DNA from: Halomonas organivorans
GTDB taxonomy: Bacteria > Pseudomonadota > Gammaproteobacteria > Pseudomonadales > Halomonadaceae
Assembly: GCF_014192055.1 (NCBI RefSeq)
Contig: NZ_JACHXM010000008.1
Coordinates: forward strand, 1 to 64,000
Length of the DNA stretch: 64,000 nt
Direction of reading: 5' to 3'
Positions 9,793 to 17,312 of the stretch are shown here, piece by piece. The notes below the pieces were generated by a model, which made no database searches, was not told the origin of the DNA, and saw only the letters and a list, made by a program, of their open reading frames with translations. Position numbers and translations under genes: made by a program. How positions within the stretch are numbered: position 1 is the stretch's first letter; each line of letters begins with the position of its first letter.

Positions 9793-11067
9793 TCAGAGGG
9801 CCAGGCTGGCGGCCTGGGCCAGCCGCTCGGCGGCCTGGTCGGCGCTCATGTCGCTCGAGTTGAAGTAGTTGGTAATGATATCGAAGAAGGCGCCCTGGAC
9901 ATCGCTGCGCATGGCCATGCGGTGCGCCATGCTGGGCACCAGGGTGTCGGCGTCGCGGGCGGCCTGGAAGTCCTCCATGGAGCGCAGGGCACAGTCGTCG
10001 AAGCCGCTCATGTCGAGATCCGGGCGCGCCGGAATCGAGCCCTTGAGCTGATTGAAGGTCTTCTGGAACTCCGGCTCGAGGATCAGCCGCGCCAGGGCGA
10101 ACTGCGCTTCGCGCGCCTCGGCATCGCCGAGCTTGAACATCGCGAAGCTGTCGATGTTGAAGGTGAAGGCGTCCTCGGTGCCCGGCACCGGCGCGCATTG
10201 ATAATCCTCGCCGGCCTGCATGTCGGCGGCGGTGAACTCGCCCTTGGCCCAGTCGCCCATGATCTGCATGGCGGCGTCGCCGTCGATCACCATGCCGGTG
10301 GCCAGGTTCCAGTCGCGTCCCGGCATGCCCTCGTCCATCAGCTCGCGCAGGCGCTTGAAGGTGGTCAGCGCCTCGATCATGGTGTCGCTGGTGAGGGTCT
10401 GCTCGTCGAGGTCGACGAAGGCGCGGCGATAGAAGTCGCTGCCGCCGAGGCTCAGCACCACGCTCTCGAACAGGGTAGCGTCCTGCCAAGGCTGACCGCC
10501 ATGGGCCAGCGGCACGTAGCCCGCCTCGCGCAGGGCATCGCCGGCGGCGAACATCTCGTCCCAGCTGGTCGGCATCTCGACCCCGGCATCGGCGAGCACT
10601 TCGGGATTGGCCCACAGCCAGTTGACCCGATGGACGTTGACCGGCACCGCCACGTAGTGGCCGTCGTGGCGCATCATGTCGGCCACCACTTCGGGCAGCA
10701 GCGCGTCCCAGTCGCCCTGCTCCGCCACGCCGTCGAGATTGCCGAGCAGGCCGAGCTCGCCCCACTCCTGGATCTCCGGGCCGTTGATCTGCGCCGCCGC
10801 AGGCGGATTGCCGGACATCGCCCGCGACTTGAGCACCGTCATGGCGCTGTCGCCGGCACCGCCGGCCACCGCGAAGTCCTTCCACTGGTGCCCTTCCGCC
10901 TCGAGCAGGTCGCGCAGTTCGCCCACCGCCTTGGCCTCGCCGCCGGAGGTCCACCAGTGCAGGACCTCGACCTCCCCGGCCTGGACCTGGCCGGCGCCGA
11001 GGGCACCGGCCGCGGTCAGTCCCAGCAGGGCATGGCGGAGTGGGGTGAATCGCATCAATGCGCGCAT
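9793..11067 (-). CDS. gtsA: Periplasmic sugar (glucose)-binding protein of the ABC transporter
   Basis: A 424-residue solute-binding protein. A signal peptide is visible ([20 protein letters not shown] then [12 protein letters not shown], cleavage after AQA-like QVQA). The mature part starts [20 protein letters not shown] and contains [20 protein letters not shown] and [16 protein letters not shown], which are near-diagnostic of Pseudomonas GtsA-type glucose-binding proteins. ATG 11067 has an AGGAGG ribosome site; the frame extends upstream without one. An ACAACAACAA tract lies directly before that site, as in nagF and nagE. Binds glucose or a related hexose in the periplasm; exact specificity is inferred. 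Confidence 0.9.
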   Translation of the reverse strand: MRALMRFTPLRHALLGLTAAGALGAGQVQAGEVEVLHWWTSGGEAKAVGELRDLLEAEGHQWKDFAVAGGAGDSAMTVLKSRAMSGNPPAAAQINGPEIQEWGELGLLGNLDGVAEQGDWDALLPEVVADMMRHDGHYVAVPVNVHRVNWLWANPEVLADAGVEMPTSWDEMFAAGDALREAGYVPLAHGGQPWQDATLFESVVLSLGGSDFYRRAFVDLDEQTLTSDTMIEALTTFKRLRELMDEGMPGRDWNLATGMVIDGDAAMQIMGDWAKGEFTAADMQAGEDYQCAPVPGTEDAFTFNIDSFAMFKLGDAEAREAQFALARLILEPEFQKTFNQLKGSIPARPDLDMSGFDDCALRSMEDFQAARDADTLVPSMAHRMAMRSDVQGAFFDIITNYFNSSDMSADQAAERLAQAASLAL

Positions 11068-11082
11068 GTGACGTGCCTCCTG

Positions 11083-11093
11083 ATTGTTGTTGT
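11083..11093 (-). promoter_or_regulatory. CA-motif (possible Hfq/Crc site) before gtsA
   Basis: On the minus strand the leader reads ACAACAACAAT, one base before the AGGAGG ribosome site (11076-11081). The AAnAAnAA pattern is the Hfq/Crc catabolite-repression target in Pseudomonas. Similar tracts precede nagF and nagE in this window. The role here is inference. Confidence 0.5.
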
Positions 11094-11164
11094 CTCGACT
11101 GCCGCCCGAAACCTTGGCGGCTCGCCTCACGCTAGCGCATTCGTGGCATCGATAGGCGTTACCT

Positions 11165-11180
11165 AATACTGGATAGTATT
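11165..11180. promoter_or_regulatory. 16-bp palindrome between the AGE gene and gtsA
   Basis: AATACT-GGAT-AGTATT is a perfect 6-bp inverted repeat with a 4-bp spacer, 98 bp upstream of the gtsA start and just past the stop of the sugar isomerase gene. It is AT-rich in a GC-rich setting. It could be an operator (for the nearby response regulator or another sugar regulator) or part of the gts promoter. No binding protein can be named from sequence. Confidence 0.4.
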
Positions 11181-11189
11181 GCCGAGATG

Positions 11190-12380
11190 TTACGGGGCTG
11201 AAACATGTCTCCCGGCCAGGGCATCCATGATGTCGTGGCAGGCGCCCATGGTGTGATAGTCGACCTTGCCGGCCGGACTCTTGACGTCGGAGTAGCGGCG
11301 GTTGTCAGGGGTCAGGATGCGGTACCAGGCACCGTGGCGATGGTCGATGAAATGGCGCCAGCTATAGTCCCAGAGCCGTTCGTACCAGCGCCAGTAGGCG
11401 GGCCGGCCGGTGCGCGCGCCGAGCAGCGCCGCCGCCGCCAGGCTCTCGGCCTGCACCCAGAAGTACTTGTCGCCGTCGCAGACCCGCTCCGCCGGATCGA
11501 GGCCGTAGACCAGGCCGCCGTGGCGACGGTCCCAGCCCGCCGTGGCGCTGGACAGGAACAACCGCTCGGCGGCGGTCACCAGCCAGGGCTCGGGCCGATG
11601 ACGCTCCAGCATCACCAGCAGCTTGGCCCACTCGGTCTGATGGCCGACCTGGTAACCCCAGGGGCGGAACAGGTGGGCCGGGTCGTCGCGATTGTAGTCC
11701 CAGTCGGGCCGCCACTGGTCGTCGTAGTGCTCCCAGATCCAGCCGTGGGGATGGTCGCGATTGGCCGTCACCATGGCCCGGGCGATGGCCAGCGCCTGGT
11801 CGAGGAAGGCGGCGTCGCCGGTGGCCTCGAAGGCGGCGATCAGCGCCTCGCAGCCGTGCATGTTGGCGTTCTGGCCGCGATAGGCCGACACTCGCCAGTG
11901 CCGGTCGGCCTCATCGGCGAAGCGCTGCCAGCGCGGCTCCCAGAAACGCCTCTGCAGCATCCGATGAACGGCATAGAGGCCGTCTCGCGCTTCGTCGATA
12001 CCGGCCTTGAGCGCCTCGGCGTAGGCAAGCAGCACGAAGGCCAGCCCGTAGCAGTGATGGGTATCGTCCTCCACCACCCCGGCGTCGAGGGTCCAGGCAT
12101 AGCCCTGGGAGGCGGTCTGGAAGTGCGCCTGCTCCAGGTAGGCCAGGCCATGCCGCGCCCAGTGGCGGTACTCGTCGCCGCCGCCATGGCGAGCGTAGCG
12201 GGCGTAGGTCACCACATAGCGGGCACTGGAGACCAGGTGGCGATGGCCGCGATCGAGAATGGTGCCGTCATCGAGCAGGTAGTGATGGAAACCACCGTGC
12301 GGGTCGATGGCGCGGGGATGGTAGAAGGCCATGGTCTTGCGGACATGGGCGGCGAGAAAGTCGCAATCGTAGACGTTCAC
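11190..12380 (-). CDS. AGE-family sugar isomerase/epimerase (D-mannose isomerase-like)
   Basis: A 396-residue (alpha/alpha)6-barrel protein of the N-acylglucosamine 2-epimerase family, including YihS and D-mannose isomerases. Conserved segments visible are [56 protein letters not shown] and [13 protein letters not shown], which carry the histidines, glutamate and tryptophans lining the active site. Start is GTG 12380, preceded by GCAGGAGG; the upstream extension reads into the kinase gene. Located between the sensor kinase and gtsA, it probably interconverts an imported hexose, for example mannose to fructose. The precise substrate is not readable from the sequence. Confidence 0.8.
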   Translation of the reverse strand: MNVYDCDFLAAHVRKTMAFYHPRAIDPHGGFHHYLLDDGTILDRGHRHLVSSARYVVTYARYARHGGGDEYRHWARHGLAYLEQAHFQTASQGYAWTLDAGVVEDDTHHCYGLAFVLLAYAEALKAGIDEARDGLYAVHRMLQRRFWEPRWQRFADEADRHWRVSAYRGQNANMHGCEALIAAFEATGDAAFLDQALAIARAMVTANRDHPHGWIWEHYDDQWRPDWDYNRDDPAHLFRPWGYQVGHQTEWAKLLVMLERHRPEPWLVTAAERLFLSSATAGWDRRHGGLVYGLDPAERVCDGDKYFWVQAESLAAAALLGARTGRPAYWRWYERLWDYSWRHFIDHRHGAWYRILTPDNRRYSDVKSPAGKVDYHTMGACHDIMDALAGRHVSAP

Positions 12381-12460
12381 TGGGTGCCTCCTGCAGGAAT
12401 ATCGGGTCCAGCCTAGCGTGAGCCGGGGGGGAATGCCGTATTTCCAAATGCTGCGAAGTG

Positions 12461-13945
12461 TTACGAGGCCAGCGGGCCGGGACGCGGTAGCGCGAGGCGC
12501 ACCACCAACCCGCCGCCGGGCGGGTCGTCGAGCTGCAGCCGCCCGCCGTGGGCCTCGAGAATGTGTCGGGCAATGCCCAGCCCCAGGCCGCTGCCGCCGG
12601 TATGTCGGCTGCGCGACGGCTCGAGGCGCACGAAGGGCTCGAAGACCCGCTCGCGCTGCGCCGCCGGAATGCCCGGCCCATGGTCGCGGATATCGAGGCG
12701 CAGCGACCACGCATCGTCCGTCAGGCTCACCTCGGCGCGCCGGCCATAGAAGACGGCGTTCTCCAGCAGGTTGGCCAGGCAGCGCTTGAACGCCAGCGGC
12801 TTGACGGCAAGCGGCGCCGACTTGCCCTCGATCGTCACTTCGCCGCCCTGCAACCGCAGCTCGCCGGCCAGTTCCTCGAGCAGTGCCCGCGGGTCGACGT
12901 CGGCGACCGCCTCGTGCATGTCGAGCCCCTTGACCGAATCCAGGGCACCTCTCACCAGCTGATCGAGCTCATCGAGAGAGGCGCAGAAACGCTCGCGCTG
13001 GGCCGGGTCGTCGAGCATCTCGGCGCGCAGCCGCAGGCGTGTGATCGGCGTCTTGAGATCGTGAGAGATCGCCGAGAACAGCCGCTCGCGCTCCTCCACC
13101 TGGTGCCGGATACGCCGCTGCATGCGATTGAAGGCCGCCGCCGAGGCCGCCACCTCCCGCGGCCCGCCCTCGCCGAGCGACGGTGCATCCAGGTCGTCGC
13201 CGAAGCGCCGCGCCGCCCTGGCCAGCCGCGCCAGGGTTCGGGTGGCGCTGCGAATGCCCAGCCACGACAGGCCGATCACGGTCAGCAGTACCACCAGCAG
13301 CACGAACAGGCGATCCGCGGACAGCCATTGGCGCGCGTCCAGGCCCTCCGGCACCGGCAGCAGGGTGGCCACGTAGAGCCACTGGTCGGCCTCCAGAGGC
13401 AGCTGCACCACCAGGATCGGCTGCGACGGCGGCGCCGTCAGCAGGCTGTGCTGCCCCCAGCGCGGCGGCAGGTCGCGCAGCGGCACTTCGTTGTTGAGCA
13501 GCCGCAGGGTGCCGGGCTCCGAGAAGGCCACCTGGGCATCGGTGACGCCGAGCTCGGCGCGCAGCACGCCCCGGAAGTTGTCGATCACCAGCCGCGCCTC
13601 GGGCCCCGCCCCGGCATCGGACACGGCGATGCGGTGATCGTTGACGCTGACGAAGAAGCGCGTGCCGCCCATGTCGCGCAGCTGGTCGAGCACGATATGG
13701 CGGTAGCCGTAGGGCAGCGAACGGAAGAAGCGCACCGTGGACGCCACGCTGTAGGCGATGTCGCGCGACAGCTCGTCGAGCCGGGCGAGCCGTCCATCGC
13801 GCACCTGGGTCGTCCAGATGGCATAGCTGGCCAGCTGGGCGCCGAGCACGCCGACCAGCATGATCAGCAGGAAGCGGCCACGCAGGGTACGCGGCAGCCA
13901 GCGCGCCAGCCGCCGGCGGCCACGTCGCCAGGCACCGCGACTCAC
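12461..13945 (-). CDS. Sensor histidine kinase (GtrS/GltS-like)
   Basis: A 494-residue membrane kinase: first helix in LRGRFLLIMLVGVLGAQLAS, a periplasmic domain of about 150 residues, a second helix (LFVLLVVLLTVIGLSWLGI), a HAMP linker, the H-box FSAISHDLKTPITRLR, N-box NLLENAVFYG, and G-boxes DHGPGIP and GGSGLGLGIA. It overlaps the response regulator gene by 4 nt (ATGA). Its place beside a gts-type glucose transporter matches the Pseudomonas GtrS-GltR pair, which controls glucose uptake; assignment to that pair is by context and family resemblance. Confidence 0.87.
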   Translation of the reverse strand: MSRGAWRRGRRRLARWLPRTLRGRFLLIMLVGVLGAQLASYAIWTTQVRDGRLARLDELSRDIAYSVASTVRFFRSLPYGYRHIVLDQLRDMGGTRFFVSVNDHRIAVSDAGAGPEARLVIDNFRGVLRAELGVTDAQVAFSEPGTLRLLNNEVPLRDLPPRWGQHSLLTAPPSQPILVVQLPLEADQWLYVATLLPVPEGLDARQWLSADRLFVLLVVLLTVIGLSWLGIRSATRTLARLARAARRFGDDLDAPSLGEGGPREVAASAAAFNRMQRRIRHQVEERERLFSAISHDLKTPITRLRLRAEMLDDPAQRERFCASLDELDQLVRGALDSVKGLDMHEAVADVDPRALLEELAGELRLQGGEVTIEGKSAPLAVKPLAFKRCLANLLENAVFYGRRAEVSLTDDAWSLRLDIRDHGPGIPAAQRERVFEPFVRLEPSRSRHTGGSGLGLGIARHILEAHGGRLQLDDPPGGGLVVRLALPRPGPLAS

Positions 13946-14667
13946 GCGATCACGTCCACCCGGGCCGCCAGCACGTAGCCCGCGCCGCGCACGGTGCGAA
14001 TCAGCGCCGAGTGCTGGGCGTCCTCGCCCAGCCGCTGGCGAAGGCGACAGACATGCACGTCGATGGAGCGATCCAGCGGCGGCGCCGGTCGCCCCCGGGT
14101 CAGGTCGAACAAGGCGTCGCGCGACAGCACCTGCTCGGCGTGATCGAGGAAGGCCTGCAGCAGCGTGAAATCGGCGCCGGAGAGCGCGCTGCGTGCGCCG
14201 TCGGCGCCGATCAGCTCGCGGGTCACGCGATCCAGCCGCCAGTCGCCGAAGGCCACCACCCTGGCTCGCGCCGGAGGAATCGACGGTTCCCGCGGCCGGC
14301 AGCGTCTCAGCACCGCCTTGATCCGAGCCAGCAGCTCGCGGGGATTGAAGGGCTTGCCCAGGTAGTCGTCGGCGCCAAGCTCGAGGCCGAGGATGCGATC
14401 GGTCTCGTCGGGACTGGCGGTGAGCATGATGATCGGCAGCTCGCCGTCGCGGCGCACCTCGCGACAGATCGCGAACCCATCGTCGCCGGGTAGCATCAGG
14501 TCGACGATCAGCAGGTCGGGACGCTCGGTGGCGAGCAGCTCGCGCAGCGCCACGGCGTCCTCCGCTACCAGGGCGCGATAGCCGTGACGGCCCAGGTAGT
14601 CGGCCAGCAGGTCGCGGATTTCCGGGTCGTCGTCGACCACGATCAGGGTAGCGGCGGGGGTTGTCAT
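13942..14667 (-). CDS. OmpR-family response regulator (GltR-like)
   Basis: A 241-residue regulator: receiver domain starting MTTPAATLIVVDDDPEIRDL with phospho-acceptor aspartate in LLIVDLMLPGDDG, the switch threonine in IIMLTAS and the lysine in DDYLGKPFNPREL, followed by an OmpR/PhoB winged helix ending SIDVHVCRLRQRLGEDAQ and TVRGAGYVLA. Start ATG 14667 has AAGGTG upstream. Coupled to the kinase by an ATGA overlap. Likely regulates the gts genes that follow, as GltR does in Pseudomonas; this is inferred from context. Confidence 0.88.
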   Translation of the reverse strand: MTTPAATLIVVDDDPEIRDLLADYLGRHGYRALVAEDAVALRELLATERPDLLIVDLMLPGDDGFAICREVRRDGELPIIMLTASPDETDRILGLELGADDYLGKPFNPRELLARIKAVLRRCRPREPSIPPARARVVAFGDWRLDRVTRELIGADGARSALSGADFTLLQAFLDHAEQVLSRDALFDLTRGRPAPPLDRSIDVHVCRLRQRLGEDAQHSALIRTVRGAGYVLAARVDVIA

Positions 14668-14723
14668 GTCGGACACCTTACCCGCGACGCCGTCACCCGG
14701 CGATACCACCATGGTGGCAGCGC

Positions 14724-15521
14724 TCAGAGCGCGAAGCGCCCGGCCAGGTGGCGCGCCACGGCGCCGTCGTCGTGGTGACCGATGCGCCGGGCCCCGGGTA
14801 GCGTCGCCGCGAGCTCGGGGTGGCCGTTGGCCATGATGTGACCCTCGCCGGCCAGCGCCAGCATCTCGGCGTCGTTGAGGTTGTCGCCGAACGCCAGGCA
14901 GCGTTCGGCGGGCAGGTCGAGGCGCGCGAGCAGCGCCGCCAGCGCGGTGCCCTTGTTGACGCCCTCGGCCATGATCTCCAGCGAATTGCCCATCGAATAG
15001 GTCACGTGCAGCCGCTCGCCGGCGCGTCGGCGAACCTCCTGCTCGAGCTCGGCGAGGGCCCCGGGATCCCCGATATAGAGCACCTTGCCGACACCGTCGG
15101 AGGAAAGCCGCTCCGGCGCCACCACCCGATAGCCGAACCCGGTGTGAGCATGCAGGGCAAGCAGCCCCGGGGCCGCGGCGTCGATCACCCACTCGTCGTC
15201 GTGATAGAGATTGAGGCGAACCTCGGCGGGGCGCGGCAGGTCGATCAGCTCGCGGGCCAGCTCGACCGGCAGGTAGCGGGCCTCGATCAGGGCGTCGTCG
15301 GGGCCGTGGGTATAGGCCCCGTTGGTGCTGATGATGTGGGCGTCCACGCCGAGCCGGTCACGGAACGCCAGGATGTCGCGATGATGGCGCCCCGACGCCA
15401 GGGCGATATGGTGGCCCCGGGCCGCCAGGGCGCGGAAGGTGTCGACCGTCACGTCCGCCAGGGCGTGATCCGCGCCGAGCAGGGTGCCGTCGAGGTCCGT
15501 GACGATGAGATGGGACGACAT
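14724..15521 (-). CDS. HAD-superfamily Cof-type sugar phosphatase
   Basis: A 265-residue HAD phosphatase of the Cof/YidA subfamily. Motif I is VTDLDGTLLG at the N-terminus, motif II lies in IALASGRHHRDI, and motifs III/IV in GVNKGTALAALLARL and LAFGDNLNDAEMLALAG; the C2B cap lies between. Such enzymes dephosphorylate sugar phosphates. GGAGG precedes ATG 15521. It sits 90 nt after nagE and 57 nt before the response regulator, so it may be transcribed with the GlcNAc genes; substrate unknown. Confidence 0.85.
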   Translation of the reverse strand: MSSHLIVTDLDGTLLGADHALADVTVDTFRALAARGHHIALASGRHHRDILAFRDRLGVDAHIISTNGAYTHGPDDALIEARYLPVELARELIDLPRPAEVRLNLYHDDEWVIDAAAPGLLALHAHTGFGYRVVAPERLSSDGVGKVLYIGDPGALAELEQEVRRRAGERLHVTYSMGNSLEIMAEGVNKGTALAALLARLDLPAERCLAFGDNLNDAEMLALAGEGHIMANGHPELAATLPGARRIGHHDDGAVARHLAGRFAL

Positions 15522-15611
15522 GGGCGGCGCCCTCCACTGAAAAGAATGTCCGCCCATTCTATCAGGCCCGGAGGCGCCACTCGCGGTCGTGTGCGGCGCC
15601 CCGGGGGAGGC

Positions 15612-17312
15612 TCAGCCGGCGTTCAGCGCTCGGGCCAGCGGCGCGGCCTGGTCGCCGACCACCAGGTGCCAGGCGCCCTGCCCCAGCGACTGGATGCCCC
15701 GACAGCCCAGCGCCTCCAGGGCCGCAGCGTCCAGACGGGCCTCGTCGGCCAGCTCGACGCGCAGCCGGCTATGGGCCAGGGCTTCCAGGCGACGCAGGTT
15801 GTCCACGCCGCCGAGCGCCTGGCGCCAGCGCTCGAGCCGCTCGGCATCCGGCGCCGGGGTGGCGACCTGCGCGTCGCGCTCGGCGTCGCCCGCCGTCTCC
15901 GGCGAAGCGTCGTCGGGAGCCGCCAGGCCGACATCCGCCACGGCGGCACGAATCTCATCGGCCACGCCGTCGGCGATCGGGCCGAGGATGACCTGCAGGC
16001 CGCCGCCGCCCAGCTTGAGCACGCCACGCGATCCCAGAGACTTGAGAGCGGGCTCGTCGATGGCGCCGGCATCGGCGAGCACCAGGCGCAGCCGGGTGGT
16101 GCAGGCGCCGACGCTCGTCAGGTTGTTCGCCCCGCCCAACGCGGCGACGAAGGCCGGGCCGCGTTCACCGATGGCCGCGGGAGCCGCCTCGGCCGCCTCG
16201 TTCTCGGGCTCGCGGCCCGGCGTCGGCAGGTCGAAGCGCACGATGGCCCAGCGAAACACCATGTAGTAGAGGGCGGCATAGGCCAGCCCCACCGGCAGCA
16301 TCAGCCAGCCGTGGGTCGACAGTCCGTAGGACAGTGCATAGTCGAATGCGCCGGCAGAGAAGGTGAAGCCGAGCTTGACGTCCAGCCACTGCATCAGCGC
16401 CATGGACACCCCGGTCATCACCGCATGGAAGCCATAGAGCAGCGGCGCCAGGAACATGAAGGTGAACTCGATGGGCTCGGTCACCCCGGTCAGGAAGGCG
16501 GTCAGCGCCAGCGACATCAGCAGGCCGCCCACCTGAGCGCGTCGCGACCGGGGCGCGGCGTGGTACATGGCCAGCGCCGCCGCCGGCAGGCCGAACATCA
16601 TCACCGGGAAGAAGCCGGCCATGAAGCCCCCGGCGGAGGGGTCGCCGGCGAAGAAGCGGTTGAGGTCGCCGGTGGCACCGTCGAAGCTGCCGAACACGAA
16701 CCACACGAAGCTGTTGAGCACGTGGTGCAGGCCGGTGACGATCAGCAGCCGATTCAGCGCGCCGTAGACGAACTTGCCGAGCGCGCCGGCCTCGATCAGC
16801 CAATGACCCAGGCCATCGATGCCAGACTGGATGACCGGCCAGGCCCAGCCGAAGACGATGCCGAGCCCCACCGCCGCCAGTCCGGTGGCGATGGGCACGA
16901 AACGCCGACCACCGAAGAAGGCCAGGTAGTCCGGCAGCTGTATCGCCTTGTAGCGGTTATAGAGCAGCCCCGCCACGCTGCCGATGATTACCCCGGCCAG
17001 CACTCCCATGTTGATGTCGGGATTGAGGGTCTTGAGCACGGCATCCAGCACCAGGTAGCCGATCACCCCGGCCAGGCCGGCGGCGCCGTTGTTATCGTCG
17101 GCGAAGCCCACCGCCAGGCCGATGGCGAAGATCAGCGCCAGGTTGGCGAAGATGGCATTGCCGGCCTCCGCGACGAAGGCGATGTCGAGCAGGTCCGGCT
17201 GGCCCAGGCGCAGCAGCAGGCCGGCCACCGGCAACACGGCGATGGGCAGCATCAGCGAGCGGCCGAGCCGTTGCAGGCCGGCCATGAGTCGGGAACCGAG
17301 GGTGGTGCTCAT
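15612..17312 (-). CDS. nagE: PTS N-acetylglucosamine-specific EIIC-EIIB with a degenerate second EIIB
   Basis: A 566-residue PTS transporter of the glucose/GlcNAc family. Residues 1-365 form the EIIC membrane domain with the GVTEPIEF signature at 276-283. Residues ~384-460 are an EIIB domain with the phosphorylated cysteine Cys404 (VGACTTRLRL). A second EIIB-like repeat at ~495-566 aligns with the first but has AHSRLR in place of CTTRLR, so its acceptor cysteine is replaced by Ala513 and it cannot work as a phosphocarrier in the usual way. Start ATG 17312 overlaps the nagF stop (ATGA). GlcNAc specificity is inferred from the surrounding nag genes. Confidence 0.9.
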   Translation of the reverse strand: MSTTLGSRLMAGLQRLGRSLMLPIAVLPVAGLLLRLGQPDLLDIAFVAEAGNAIFANLALIFAIGLAVGFADDNNGAAGLAGVIGYLVLDAVLKTLNPDINMGVLAGVIIGSVAGLLYNRYKAIQLPDYLAFFGGRRFVPIATGLAAVGLGIVFGWAWPVIQSGIDGLGHWLIEAGALGKFVYGALNRLLIVTGLHHVLNSFVWFVFGSFDGATGDLNRFFAGDPSAGGFMAGFFPVMMFGLPAAALAMYHAAPRSRRAQVGGLLMSLALTAFLTGVTEPIEFTFMFLAPLLYGFHAVMTGVSMALMQWLDVKLGFTFSAGAFDYALSYGLSTHGWLMLPVGLAYAALYYMVFRWAIVRFDLPTPGREPENEAAEAAPAAIGERGPAFVAALGGANNLTSVGACTTRLRLVLADAGAIDEPALKSLGSRGVLKLGGGGLQVILGPIADGVADEIRAAVADVGLAAPDDASPETAGDAERDAQVATPAPDAERLERWRQALGGVDNLRRLEALAHSRLRVELADEARLDAAALEALGCRGIQSLGQGAWHLVVGDQAAPLARALNAG

